Of a stretch of 64,000 bases of DNA, positions 42,561 to 51,293 are shown one piece after another. The stretch covers positions 342,715 through 406,714 of the forward strand of contig NZ_LN623542.1 in assembly GCF_000826065.2 (NCBI RefSeq), written 5' to 3'. Both the position numbers and the translations under genes were made by a program. Below the pieces are notes generated by a model. That model did no database searches, was not told the DNA's origin, and saw only the letters and a list, made by a program, of their open reading frames with translations. Position 1 is the first letter of the stretch; the number at the start of each line of letters is the position of its first letter. The DNA comes from Tessaracoccus massiliensis. Lineage in GTDB: Bacteria; Actinomycetota; Actinomycetes; Propionibacteriales; Propionibacteriaceae.

Positions 42561-45005
42561 ATGACGAAGAACTTCAAGCGCGCGACCGCGTCGCTCGCCG
42601 CAACCGCCCTGGTTGCGAGCGGCCTCGCGTTCGCCACCACCAACCAGGCTTCCGCCGCCGTCGGCACGTGTGAAGCCCCCACCGGCACCGTCAAGGTGTT
42701 CGGGTTCAACGACTTCCACGGCCGCATCGCCGCCGCCACCAAGCTGTTCACGCCCGTCGAGGAGGCCCGCGCGGCCGACGACGAGGTCCTGCTGATCAGC
42801 AGCGGCGACAACATCGGCGCCTCGCTGTTCGAGTCGATGGTGGCCGACGACAAGCCCACCCTCGACATCCTCAACGCCATCGGCCTCGACGTCAGCACCG
42901 TGGGCAACCACGAGTTCGACAAGGGCTGGGCGGATCTCGCCGGCCGCGTCGACGCCGGCTCCGAGTTCTCCTACCTCGGTGCCAATGTCTACGAGGCGGG
43001 CACCACCACCGTCGCCGCCCCGCTGAAGTCCTACGAGACCTTCGACAAGGGCGGCGTGACCATCGCCGTCGTGGGCGCCGTCACCGCAGACACCCCGTCG
43101 CTGGTCGACCCGTCGCAGATCACCGACATCGAGTTCGGCGACCCCGTCGAGGCCGTCAACCGCGTCACCGGCGAACTGCTGGACGGCGACCCCGCCAACG
43201 GTGAGGCCGACGTCGTCCTGGTCTCCTTCCACGAGGGTGCCGCCAGCGGATCCGCGACCGCAGCCGAGAACGCCGCGGATTCCGAGGCCTTCGCCGCCAT
43301 CTACAACGATGTCGACGACCGCGTCTCGGCCATCTTCAACGGCCACACCCATCAGGTCTACAACTGGACCACCGCCGGTGGCGTGCCCGTCATCCAGGCC
43401 GGCCAGTACTCCGAGCGTCTCGCCGAGCTCGAGCTCTCCGTCGACTCCGCCAACGGCGGCGTGTGTGACACCACCGTCACCATCCACGACCAGCGCAAAG
43501 CCACCCCCGGCACCAGCGCTGCGCTGACCGAAGTGGCTGACATCGTGACCGCGGCCAACGCCTACGCCGATGAAGAGGGCACACGGGTCATCGGCCAGGC
43601 CGAGTCCGCCATCTCCACCCCCGGTAACGGCGGCTCCGGCACCCGCGACCACGAGTCGCCCATGAGCAACCTCGTGGCCCAGATGTTCTTCGAGGTGCTC
43701 GGCAACGCCGACGCGGACAACTTCATCGGCATCCAGAACCCCGGCGGCACCCGCGACTCGTTCGACGCCGGCGACATCACCTACCGCGAGGCCGCCCTCA
43801 CGCTGCCCTTCGCCAACTCGCTGTTCACCACGCAGATCACCGGTGACCAGTTCAAGACCGTGCTCGAGCAGCAGTGGCAGCGCAACGCCGCCGGCGAGGT
43901 GCCCTCGCGTGCGTTCCTGGCGCTCGGCCTGTCCGACAACGTGAGCTACACCTACGACGAGTCGCTGCCCGAGGGCGAGCGCATCACGTCGATCTCCATC
44001 AACGGCGAGCCGATCGAGGGCGACAAGCTCTACACCCTGGGCTCCGGTTCCTTCCTGATCGGTGGCGGCGACAACTTCTGGGAGCTGGCCAACGGCGTCA
44101 ACACCGCCGACACCGGCCGCGCCGATCTTGAGGCCTGGGTCACCTGGGTCGAGGCGCAGGACGGCCCCCTGGCCCCTGACTACTCGAAGCGCGGCGTCTC
44201 CGCCAAGCTGCCCGCCGCCAACGTCCTGGCCGAGGGTGGCGAGTCGCTGACCTTCACCTTCGGGCAGCCGCTCGAGGGTGGCGTCGCACCGCAGACGCTG
44301 GACATGTTCCTCGACGCCGAAGGCGCCAAGGTCTCCCCGCAGCTGTTCAACTCCGAGATCGTCGCCTACCTGGGCGACCTCGAGGTTGGCCGCGGCACCG
44401 TCACCGACGGCGCGGGCAGCATCGAGGTGTCCCTCGCCGACGGCACCACCGCCGCCGCTGGCGCACAGACGCTGAAGTTCGTCGTCCTCGAGTCGGGCAC
44501 CGAGATCACCGTCCCGGTGACCGTCGAGCTCAAGGAAGACCCCGCGCCGGAGCCCGAGCCGAAGAAGTTCGAGCGCACCGCTCCCTACGCCCTGGCCGGG
44601 GAGCACACCCTCAACGGTCGCCAGTGGAAGACCGCCTGCGAGGCCTACTCGCAGACCGAGCGCTGCCGCACCGACATCTGGGCCACCGTGGTCAAGATCG
44701 AGAACGGCCAGTTCGTCCGTGAGACCGGTTGGGCCTTCAACAACCTGACCTACCTGCCGTTCATGACCCGCGCCGAGTGGGGCAACAACCCGCTGGCCAA
44801 CAACGGCGAGTGGACTGCAGAGACGGACAAGCGTCAGTGGATGACCGAGTGCGACACCGCTCGCACCGGTGGCGACGGCTGCCGCACCTACGCGATGGTG
44901 ACGGTCTACAAGGCCACCGCCAAGCCCGAGGGCGGCTACACCTTCTCGCAGAACAACGAGTGGGTGTTCAACAACATCGTGATGTTCGGCGACTACACCA
45001 AGTGA
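42561..45005 (+). CDS. secreted 5'-nucleotidase / metallophosphatase with C-terminal Cys-containing repeat pair
   Basis: Releases phosphate from extracellular nucleotides. The 814 residues have a Sec signal (basic start, hydrophobic to about 30, ASAA cut), a metallophosphatase domain with FNDFHGR, SSGDNIGAS, GNHEFDKGW and NGHTHQVYN as metal-binding motifs, and a 5'-nucleotidase C domain with NPGGTRDSFDAGDITYREA and GSGSFLIGGGDNFW. A Pro/Glu linker near 665 leads to two related 60-residue units, each with W-x-T-x-C or W-M-T-E-C followed by a second Cys in CRT, then a WAFNN or WVFNN ending. ATG at 42561 follows GGAGAG. No LPXTG or membrane anchor, so wall attachment, if any, would be through the repeat pair. 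Confidence 0.92.
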   Translation: MTKNFKRATASLAATALVASGLAFATTNQASAAVGTCEAPTGTVKVFGFNDFHGRIAAATKLFTPVEEARAADDEVLLISSGDNIGASLFESMVADDKPTLDILNAIGLDVSTVGNHEFDKGWADLAGRVDAGSEFSYLGANVYEAGTTTVAAPLKSYETFDKGGVTIAVVGAVTADTPSLVDPSQITDIEFGDPVEAVNRVTGELLDGDPANGEADVVLVSFHEGAASGSATAAENAADSEAFAAIYNDVDDRVSAIFNGHTHQVYNWTTAGGVPVIQAGQYSERLAELELSVDSANGGVCDTTVTIHDQRKATPGTSAALTEVADIVTAANAYADEEGTRVIGQAESAISTPGNGGSGTRDHESPMSNLVAQMFFEVLGNADADNFIGIQNPGGTRDSFDAGDITYREAALTLPFANSLFTTQITGDQFKTVLEQQWQRNAAGEVPSRAFLALGLSDNVSYTYDESLPEGERITSISINGEPIEGDKLYTLGSGSFLIGGGDNFWELANGVNTADTGRADLEAWVTWVEAQDGPLAPDYSKRGVSAKLPAANVLAEGGESLTFTFGQPLEGGVAPQTLDMFLDAEGAKVSPQLFNSEIVAYLGDLEVGRGTVTDGAGSIEVSLADGTTAAAGAQTLKFVVLESGTEITVPVTVELKEDPAPEPEPKKFERTAPYALAGEHTLNGRQWKTACEAYSQTERCRTDIWATVVKIENGQFVRETGWAFNNLTYLPFMTRAEWGNNPLANNGEWTAETDKRQWMTECDTARTGGDGCRTYAMVTVYKATAKPEGGYTFSQNNEWVFNNIVMFGDYTK

Positions 45006-45023
45006 TCATCACCTGAAACAGGC

Positions 45024-45053
45024 GGGGCCCCGGAGCAATCGCTCCGGGGCCCC
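45024..45053 (+). terminator. intrinsic terminator after the 5'-nucleotidase
   Basis: A perfect 13-base stem (GGGGCCCCGGAGC and complement) with an AATC loop is followed by TTCGTTGG. It starts 18 bases after the stop codon. Confidence 0.88.
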
Positions 45054-45058
45054 TTCGT

Positions 45059-45098
45059 TGGTTGAGCCTGGCGCGCTCTGCGCGACAGTGTCGAAACC
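45059..45098. repeat. family-1 interspersed repeat (forward copy)
   Basis: TGGTTGAGCC, then TGGCGCGCTCTGCGCGACA, then GTGTCGAAACC. Its ends are the inverse of the 45135-45176 copy, so the two form an inverted pair around 36 bases. Confidence 0.65.
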
Positions 45099-45134
45099 GC
45101 CAAGCCTGGCAGCGGCCTGTGCCCAATCTCACGG

Positions 45135-45176
45135 GGTTTCGACACCGCTCGCTGCGCTCGCGGGCTCAACCAGCGG
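45135..45176. repeat. family-1 interspersed repeat containing the argF stop codon
   Basis: GGTTTCGACACCGCTCGC, then TGCGCTCGCGGG, then CTCAACCAGCGG. The argF stop (TGA on the minus strand at 45166-45168) and its last codons lie within it. Confidence 0.65.
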
Positions 45177-46158
45177 CCAGGGTGGCGACGAGGACGGCCT
45201 TGATGGTGTGCATCCGGTTCTCAGCCTGGTCGAAGACGATGCTGGCGCTCGACTCGAAGACCTCGTCGGTCACCTCAACGCCCTCGAGGCCGAACTGGTC
45301 GAACAGGCTCTGCCCCACCGTCGTGTTGAGGTCGTGGAAGGCGGGCAGGCAGTGCATGAACTTCGCCTGGGGGCCCGCCTGTGCCATGAGCTCGGCGTTG
45401 ACCTGGTAGCCACGCAGGAGTTCGATGCGTTCGGCCCACACCTCCTTGGGCTCGCCGAGGGAGACCCACACGTCGGTGTAGAGGAAGTCGCAGCCCTCGA
45501 CGGCGGAGGTGTCGTCGGTGACCGTGACGCGGGCACCCGTGGTCTCGGCCAGGCGCCGGGCCTGGGTCACCACGTCGTCGGCGTTCTGCTGCTGCGCGGG
45601 TGCGATCATGCGCACGTCCATGCCCATCATCGCGCCGCTGATCAGCAGGGAGTTGCCCACGTTGTTGCGGGCGTCGCCGAGGAACGCGAACGTGATCTCG
45701 TGGAGCGGTTTGCGGGAGTGTTCGAGCATGGTGAGCTGATCGGCGAGCATCTGGGTGGGGTGCCAGTCGTCGGTGAGGCCGTTGTAGACCGGGACGCCGG
45801 CGTGCTCCGCGAGGGTTTCGACGGCGGCCTGGGCGGAGCCGCGGTACTCGATACCGTCGTACCAGCGGCCCAGCACGCGGGCGGTGTCGGCGGCGGATTC
45901 CTTGTGCCCGATCTGCGACCCGGCGGGATCCAGGTAGGTGGTGGTACCACCCTGGTCCGCCATCGCCACCTCGAACGCGCAGCGGGTGCGGGTGGAGGTC
46001 TTCTCGAAGAGGAGGGCCACCTGCTTGCCTCGGAGCAGCTGCTCCTCCCGGCCTTCGCGTCGGGCCGCCTTCAGGTCCGCGGAGAGCTGCAGCAGGTGCT
46101 GCCATTCGTCGGGCGTGAAGTCGAGTTCCTTGAGGAAGGAGCGGCCGAGCAGGCTCAT
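45166..46158 (-). CDS. argF: ornithine carbamoyltransferase
   Basis: Makes citrulline from ornithine and carbamoyl phosphate for arginine synthesis, or the reverse in arginine breakdown. The 330 residues contain the carbamoyl-phosphate site STRTR at 55-59, [15 protein letters not shown], and the ornithine-site HCLPAFHD with the catalytic Cys near 270. ATG at 46156-46158 begins [15 protein letters not shown]; a weak AAAGG lies upstream beside a TTTCGCGAAA dyad. The sequence [14 protein letters not shown] is shared by catabolic ArcB-type and anabolic ArgF-type enzymes; with no arc or arg neighbours in the window, the direction is undecided. Confidence 0.93.
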   Translation of the reverse strand: MSLLGRSFLKELDFTPDEWQHLLQLSADLKAARREGREEQLLRGKQVALLFEKTSTRTRCAFEVAMADQGGTTTYLDPAGSQIGHKESAADTARVLGRWYDGIEYRGSAQAAVETLAEHAGVPVYNGLTDDWHPTQMLADQLTMLEHSRKPLHEITFAFLGDARNNVGNSLLISGAMMGMDVRMIAPAQQQNADDVVTQARRLAETTGARVTVTDDTSAVEGCDFLYTDVWVSLGEPKEVWAERIELLRGYQVNAELMAQAGPQAKFMHCLPAFHDLNTTVGQSLFDQFGLEGVEVTDEVFESSASIVFDQAENRMHTIKAVLVATLAAG

Positions 46159-46206
46159 GGGGGTCGCCTTTCGCGAAGGGGAAGCCCTCAGAATACGCGC
46201 AGCAAC

Positions 46207-46299
46207 GGCCCCTGAGCATGGCGCGTCCAGCCGTACCGGCCCCTGAGCGTGGCGCGTCCGAGCTTGCGAGGACCGCGTCACGACGAAGGGCCCCCGCAA
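46207..46299. repeat. family-2 interspersed repeat with duplicated head
   Basis: Two heads, GGCCCCTGAGCATGGCGCGTCC at 46207 and the same with G for A at 46238, are followed by GAGCTTGCGAGGACCGCG and the family ending CACGACGAAGGGCCCCCGCAA. It lies just before a long palindrome. Confidence 0.55.
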
Positions 46300-46311
46300 T
46301 CATCTCTACGA

Positions 46312-46363
46312 ATCGGGGGGTCGATGTGGATTATCCACATCGCCCCCCCGATTCGGTAGAGAT
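46312..46363. repeat. 52-base near-perfect palindrome
   Basis: The left arm ATCTCTACGAATCGGGGGG-T-CGATGTGGAT pairs with the right arm ending GATTCGGTAGAGAT, with one bulged base, one mismatch and a 2-4 base loop in ATTAT. It lies between the 5' end of argF and the 3' end of the phosphatase gene. Confidence 0.7.
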
Positions 46364-46380
46364 AAACGAGCGGCGGGTGC

Positions 46381-46836
46381 TCAACCAGGGGAGACGGCGG
46401 CGTCGAGGATGGCCGGCATCGCGGCCTCGACGTCGGCGAGCGTGTCGTAGAAGCCGTCCTGGTCCCCGTACCAGGGGTCGATGAGGCTCTCACCCTTGGG
46501 CTTGTCGGGGTTGAAGTCGTTGAGCAGGTGCACGTTCGCCGTCGGGAGCAGCTTCTCGAGGCGTTCGACATGGAAGGGTTCGACGGCGACGACGAGGGCG
46601 TCGTCGAGGTCCTCGGCGGTGATCCGGCGCGCCCGGTGGTTGGCGGCGTCGTAGCCGGCCTCGGTCAGGACGCGGACGGCGCGACGGTCGATGCCGTTGC
46701 CCGCCTCCTCGCTGGAGATGCCGAAGCTCTCGATCTCGAGATCCAGTCCCCGCTCGTCGGCCATGCGGCGGGCGACGCGTTCGGCGATCGGTGAGCGGCA
46801 GATGTTGCCCCAGCAGACGAAGATCAACCTGGTCAT
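46381..46836 (-). CDS. low-molecular-weight protein tyrosine phosphatase
   Basis: Removes phosphate from phosphotyrosine in proteins, or possibly phosphoarginine. The 151 residues begin with the P-loop CWGNICRS (Cys8 to Arg14, C-x5-R) and carry the general-acid Asp120 in IDPWYGD. This is a normal family length. ATG at 46834-46836. In actinobacteria such enzymes can be secreted or act in the cell; no signal peptide is visible. It is divergent from the response-regulator gene across 93 bases. Confidence 0.93.
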   Translation of the reverse strand: MTRLIFVCWGNICRSPIAERVARRMADERGLDLEIESFGISSEEAGNGIDRRAVRVLTEAGYDAANHRARRITAEDLDDALVVAVEPFHVERLEKLLPTANVHLLNDFNPDKPKGESLIDPWYGDQDGFYDTLADVEAAMPAILDAAVSPG

Positions 46837-46929
46837 GCGGCTCAGCCTAGGTCACCGGGCAGGCGGCGTGGCGGAACGCAGACCCAGGTAGGATGTCGAG
46901 TTGTCGGAGAGAGGTGGCAGGGTAGGGCT

Positions 46930-47616
46930 ATGCAGATCTTGGTGGTGGACGACGATCAGGCCGTTCGTGATTCTCTGGCCCGTTCGCTGACGTACTCGGG
47001 CGACGAGGTGCAGACCGCCGCAGACGGCGTGGAGGCGCTCGCCAAGCTGGTCAGCTGGCAGCCGGACGCGATCATCATGGACGTGATGATGCCTCGGCTC
47101 GACGGGCTGGAGACCACCCGCATGCTGCGCCAGGGCGGCAACGACATCCCCATCCTCATCCTCACGGCGCGCGACGCCGTCGGAGACCGCGTGGACGGGC
47201 TCGACGCAGGCGCTGACGATTACATGGTCAAGCCGTTCGCGCTCGACGAGCTGCTTGCCCGGTTGCGCGCGTTGACGCGTCGCTCCAAGCCGGCAGCGGA
47301 ATCCGAATCGAAGGTGTTGACGTTCCAGGACGTGACGCTCGACACCCAGCACCGCGAGGTCACCCGCGACGGTCAGCACATCTCGTTGACGCGCACCGAG
47401 TTCGCGCTGCTGCAGGTGTTCATGGAGAACCCGCGCCGCGTGATGGAGCGCAACACGCTGCTCAACGAGGTGTGGGGCTTCGAGTTCCCCACGACGGCGA
47501 ACTCGCTCGAGGTCTACATCGGTTACCTCCGCCGCAAGACGGAGACGGGCGGGAGGTCCCGCCTCATCCACACTGTGCGCGGCATCGGCTACGTCCTGCG
47601 TGAAACTCCCCCGTGA
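46930..47616 (+). CDS. OmpR-family response regulator (MprA-like)
   Basis: A DNA-binding regulator phosphorylated by the next gene's kinase. The 228 residues have a receiver domain with the acidic pocket DDD at 7-9, phospho-acceptor Asp51 in IIMDVMMPR, Thr79 and Lys101 in MVKPF, then a winged-helix effector from about 125 with [20 protein letters not shown] and [13 protein letters not shown] at 46930 follows GGTAGGG. The stop overlaps the kinase GTG by four bases. The MprA-like label comes from overall sequence feel and pairing with an MprB-like kinase; targets are unknown, though cell-envelope stress is typical. Confidence 0.9.
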   Translation: MQILVVDDDQAVRDSLARSLTYSGDEVQTAADGVEALAKLVSWQPDAIIMDVMMPRLDGLETTRMLRQGGNDIPILILTARDAVGDRVDGLDAGADDYMVKPFALDELLARLRALTRRSKPAAESESKVLTFQDVTLDTQHREVTRDGQHISLTRTEFALLQVFMENPRRVMERNTLLNEVWGFEFPTTANSLEVYIGYLRRKTETGGRSRLIHTVRGIGYVLRETPP

Positions 47617-49031
47617 TCGGAAGCTGGTGGATCCGGCTCCGACGCGGTATCGGGCGTCTCGTCAGCGGTCAGTCGCTCCAGTGGCGGCTGGCGCTGCTGA
47701 CCGGCATCTCCGTTGCGGCGTCGGTTCTCGTCGTGGGCGCCGCCTCGTACGTCACCACCCGTTGGTCGCTGCTGGATCAGATGGACCGCGAGTTGGTGCA
47801 GGTGGCGCAGAATGCTTCGAGCACGGTGTCGTTGAACGTCGCCAACCTGGGCGGCCTCTCCCCTGACGCGTTGGGTTCCTCCGGCGGGCTGCTGGGCGTG
47901 GTCTCGGCCAGGGGCACCATCAATCAGGTCTCCGGGCAGAGCGAGACCCTGACGGCCGGTCCCGAGGAGATCGCGGTGGCACGGCTGAGCGTCGGTTCGT
48001 CTGCGCGCAGCGTGGAGTTCGACGGGATGACCTACCGCCTGGTCTCTGTGCCGCTGCGGGTCGACGACGAGCACTACGCCGTGATGTACGCCCGGCCCCT
48101 CGATCCCTTGGCTGCCACCCTGGGGTCGCTGTGGATCGTGCTGCTGGTGGCGGGCATGCTCGGCATCGTGACGACGATGGCCGCGGCCCTGTGGGCGGCG
48201 CAGACTGTACTCGCGCCGGTGCGCCGTCTCTCGCGCGCGGTGAAGTCCGTCACGCAGACGGACCAGCTCAACCCCATCCGCATCTACGGCCGCGATGATC
48301 TGGGCGAGCTCACCAAGTCGTTCAACACGATGCTGCGCTCCCTGCAGCAGTCGCGGGAGCAGCAGCGCCAGCTCATCGCCGACGCAGGCCACGAGCTACG
48401 CACGCCGCTCACCTCGATGCGCACCAACGTCGAGTTGCTGTTGGCGGATGACAAGTCCGGCATGCTGCCCGAGGGTGCGCGCTCCGAGGTGCTGGGCGAT
48501 GTCGCAGCCCAACTGGGAGAGTTCTCGGCGCTGGTGGGCGACCTCGTCGCTCTCACCCGAGACGACCACCTGCAGCGCCCGCACGAACTGCTCGACATGG
48601 CGGAGGTCACCGAATCGGCGCTGGCACGCGCGACCCGTCGCGGCCCCGGCATCCACTTCGACGTCGCCCTGGAGTCCACCCCGGTGATGGGGGACGCCTC
48701 CACGCTCGAGCGCGCCATCACCAACCTGCTGGACAACGCGGTGAAGTTCTCCCCGTCCAACGGCACCATCCGGGTGTTCCTGATGGACGGCACGCTCACC
48801 ATCATCGACCAAGGCCCCGGCATCGAAGAGGACGACCTGCCCAACATCTTCGACCGCTTCTACCGCTCTGACAAGGCACGCAACACCCCCGGCACGGGTC
48901 TGGGCCTGTCGATCGTGGCCCACACGGTCGACGCGCACGGCGGTAGCGTGAAGGCCAGCAACGACCCCGACGGCGGCGCCCGCTTCACGATGCGCCTCCC
49001 CGTCGTCGAACTCGCCGAGCAGTACGAGTGA
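47613..49031 (+). CDS. sensor histidine kinase (MprB-like)
   Basis: A membrane sensor for the preceding regulator. The 472 residues have a first helix (about 28-50), an extracytoplasmic sensor of about 110 residues, a second helix (about 168-195), a HAMP segment ([20 protein letters not shown]), the DHp box with His260 in [14 protein letters not shown], and a catalytic domain with [27 protein letters not shown] and GTGLGLSIV. Starts at GTG 47613, overlapping the regulator stop; ends with a GTGA overlap onto azlC. The signal sensed is unknown. Confidence 0.92.
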   Translation: MIGSWWIRLRRGIGRLVSGQSLQWRLALLTGISVAASVLVVGAASYVTTRWSLLDQMDRELVQVAQNASSTVSLNVANLGGLSPDALGSSGGLLGVVSARGTINQVSGQSETLTAGPEEIAVARLSVGSSARSVEFDGMTYRLVSVPLRVDDEHYAVMYARPLDPLAATLGSLWIVLLVAGMLGIVTTMAAALWAAQTVLAPVRRLSRAVKSVTQTDQLNPIRIYGRDDLGELTKSFNTMLRSLQQSREQQRQLIADAGHELRTPLTSMRTNVELLLADDKSGMLPEGARSEVLGDVAAQLGEFSALVGDLVALTRDDHLQRPHELLDMAEVTESALARATRRGPGIHFDVALESTPVMGDASTLERAITNLLDNAVKFSPSNGTIRVFLMDGTLTIIDQGPGIEEDDLPNIFDRFYRSDKARNTPGTGLGLSIVAHTVDAHGGSVKASNDPDGGARFTMRLPVVELAEQYE

Positions 49032-49752
49032 AGCGCCCCGTGCACGTGCGGCCCAACGAACGCCGAGGGTCCGCCGGACGTTCCCGTGTGCTGACCCCCG
49101 CGCAGAAGCGCGGGCTGTCCGTTGGCCTGGCCACCGGGCTGTACGGGATCTCGTTCGGGGCCTCGCCGTCGTTGCGGGTCTCAACGTCTGGCAGGCGTGG
49201 GCACTCAGCCTGTTGATGTTCACCGGCGGCTCGCAGTTCGCGTTCATCGGCGTGGTGGGCGGCGGTGGAGCATTGGGCGCAGCGGCGGCCGCGGCCTCAT
49301 TGGTGGGCGTGCGCAACGCCATCTACGGCGTCACGGCCAACGCCCTGCTCCGGCCCCACGGCTGGCGCAAGGTCCTGGCCGCGCATGTCACGATCGACGA
49401 GTCCATCGCCGTCGCCTCCGCCTCGGAGGATCCGGCCGAGGAGAAGCGCGGCTTCTGGACCGCAGGCCTGGCGGTCTTCGTGCTCTGGAACCTGTTCACC
49501 GTGGTGGGCGCGCTGGCCGGCAACGCACTCGGCGACCCCAAGGCCTGGGGCCTCGACGGCGCCGCAGTCGCCGCGTTCCTCGGCCTGCTTTGGACGCGGT
49601 TGAAGGCGAAGGACCCCATCGTGATCGCCGTGGTCGCAGCCTTGGTGACCGTCCTCGTCGTCCCCTTCGTACCGCCCGGCATCCCGATCATCCTCGCCGC
49701 CGTCGTCTCCGTCCTCATCACCTTCGCCCAGCGCCGCAAGGAGGCCCGATGA
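49028..49752 (+). pseudogene. azlC: AzlC-type branched-chain amino acid exporter subunit, frameshifted
   Basis: The large subunit of an AzlCD-type exporter. The N-terminal frame reads through GLSVGLATGLYGISFGA, then breaks near 49160-49163; the remaining frame continues AVVAGLNVWQAWALSLLMFT and GGSQFAFIGVVG, which is exactly the expected AzlC continuation. One missing C in the run GGGGCCTC would restore a single frame of about 241 residues. The rest has four to five hydrophobic helices. It starts by a GTGA overlap with the kinase gene and overlaps azlD (ATGA). Because both parts are otherwise intact, a base-call error is as likely as a real mutation. Confidence 0.88.
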
Positions 49753-50057
49753 CCCTCTGGATCTGGATCCTGATCTCCTGCGCCATCGCGTTCGGCACGA
49801 AGTTCGTGGGTTACCTCCTGCCGGAGAAGTGGCTGGAGAACGAGTGGGTGCTCCCGCTCAGCCAGGGCGTCACGGTCGGCCTCCTGGCCAGCCTCGTGGC
49901 GGTGACCACGTTCGTCGACGGCCAGGAGCTTCGCCTCGACGCCCGCGTGGTCGCGCTGCTGGCGGCCGCCATCGCACTTCGGCTGAAGGCCCCGTACCTC
50001 GCGGTGGTCGTGATCGGCGCCGTCGCAGCCGCGCTGGCCCGCCTCGTCGGCCTCTGA
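49749..50057 (+). CDS. azlD: AzlD-type branched-chain amino acid exporter subunit
   Basis: The small partner of AzlC in export of branched-chain amino acids and analogues. The 102 residues form about three to four hydrophobic helices: WIWILISCAIAFGTKFVGYL, then LSQGVTVGLLASLVAVTTF and AVVVIGAVAAALARLVG, as in AzlD. ATG overlaps the azlC stop by four bases, so translation is coupled; if azlC were truly frameshifted this coupling would suffer. Ends 18 bases from the converging cbiX-cysG gene. Confidence 0.85.
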   Translation: MTLWIWILISCAIAFGTKFVGYLLPEKWLENEWVLPLSQGVTVGLLASLVAVTTFVDGQELRLDARVVALLAAAIALRLKAPYLAVVVIGAVAAALARLVGL

Positions 50058-50075
50058 CCGGCGAGGCAATCCACG

Positions 50076-51293
50076 TCAGCCGCCCAGTAACTCCGCCACG
50101 ACAGCGTCGCGCACGCGGGCAGACAACCGCGGGTCGCGCTGCCCCAGCACGCCGACGGTGAGGCCAGCCAGCCGTTCGGTCGCGGGCGTCCAGGACGTGC
50201 CGCCGCGGGCATCATCCGCTCGAACGCAGAAGATCCTCCGCCGCTCGCATTCGGCCGCGACCTCCGCGTTGACCTGCGGATCGTTCGTCGCGGCCAACAC
50301 GTACCAGGCGTCGTCCAGCACCTCTGGCGTGAACGGAGCCTCGCTCCACGTCACCTCTCCAGCGCCCACACGACGGCGCAACTGCACGCTGAGCGTCGGG
50401 GAGACGAGGTGCACGCGAGCCCCGGCCTCGAGCAGCTTCGGCACGCGGCGATCCGCGACCCGCCCCGCTCCCACGACCACCACGTCCCGGTTCCGCAGCA
50501 TCAAGCCAGCCAGGTAGGCAGGCGACCCCTCAGCCGCAGGCGACTCCCCCAGCGCCTCTCGATACCTGTCGATCACCACATCCGCCAACCTCTCGACGGG
50601 CCCGATCACGTCCGCGACCCGCACCTCGACCTCAGGGTGCCGCTCCTGCCACGCGGCCACCTGTTGGCGCATCCACGTCGAGAGCCTCCCCTCGAAGAGC
50701 AGGTTGCCCGCCACCACGATCTTCGGGTTCTCGCCGCCCACGGCCGCTAGGTCGTTCAGCACCTCCGGCAAGCCCGGGCGCGCGACCTGAGCCCATGCCG
50801 GCCAGACGCGGGCCACGTCGCCGCGCTCGTAGATCAAGCGGGCAAGCCGGGCATGATCGGCGTTCGCCTCCGCGACGGCGGCGCCTCGGCCGAGCAAGGC
50901 CACCGACACGTCCCGCGGATCCCATCCCGCGGCCGCCTGCGCAATGCGCTCACTCAAGAGGCCGAGCATGCGCGGATCGGCGCCGAGGTAGCGGGCGTAG
51001 CTGAGCTCCGCGTCGGGAAACTCCGCCGCGGCCTCGGCGATGGCCTCGGGGATGTCGACGCGCACGTGCGCGCCCGTGCCCATCATGAGCGGCACGACGA
51101 TGGCCCGGTCAGCCCCGCCTCCGAGCGCCTGCCGGATCGCATCAGGGATGCTCGGCTCGTCGATCTCGACGAAGCCCAGATGCACGTCCACTACGCCGAT
51201 GCGCTGGCGCACCACCTCGACGAGTTCGCGCGTCTGCCGCTGCCCGGCCGCGTCGCGGGTTCCGTGGGCGCTGATGATCAATGGGGCGTTCAT
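50076..51293 (-). CDS. cbiX-cysG: CbiX chelatase fused to precorrin-2 dehydrogenase (CysG N-terminal type)
   Basis: The N-terminal about 235 residues are a two-lobed CbiX/SirB chelatase: SAHGTRDAAG with the metal-binding His10, VVPLMMGTGAHVRVDIPEAI and a second lobe with LLGRGAAVAEANADHARLA. Residues about 265-405 are a precorrin-2 dehydrogenase with VVVVGAGRVADRRVPKLLEA as the NAD-binding fold. So one protein can oxidise precorrin-2 to sirohydrochlorin and insert cobalt. 405 residues in all. ATG overlaps the cbiEGH stop by four bases. Last gene of the minus-strand chain. Confidence 0.9.
   Translation of the reverse strand: MNAPLIISAHGTRDAAGQRQTRELVEVVRQRIGVVDVHLGFVEIDEPSIPDAIRQALGGGADRAIVVPLMMGTGAHVRVDIPEAIAEAAAEFPDAELSYARYLGADPRMLGLLSERIAQAAAGWDPRDVSVALLGRGAAVAEANADHARLARLIYERGDVARVWPAWAQVARPGLPEVLNDLAAVGGENPKIVVAGNLLFEGRLSTWMRQQVAAWQERHPEVEVRVADVIGPVERLADVVIDRYREALGESPAAEGSPAYLAGLMLRNRDVVVVGAGRVADRRVPKLLEAGARVHLVSPTLSVQLRRRVGAGEVTWSEAPFTPEVLDDAWYVLAATNDPQVNAEVAAECERRRIFCVRADDARGGTSWTPATERLAGLTVGVLGQRDPRLSARVRDAVVAELLGG

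Noticed and set aside
42468-44606. 712-codon open frame opposite the 5'-nucleotidase
   Set aside because: Same GC-driven artefact; the plus strand has motifs, a signal peptide and a ribosome-binding site.
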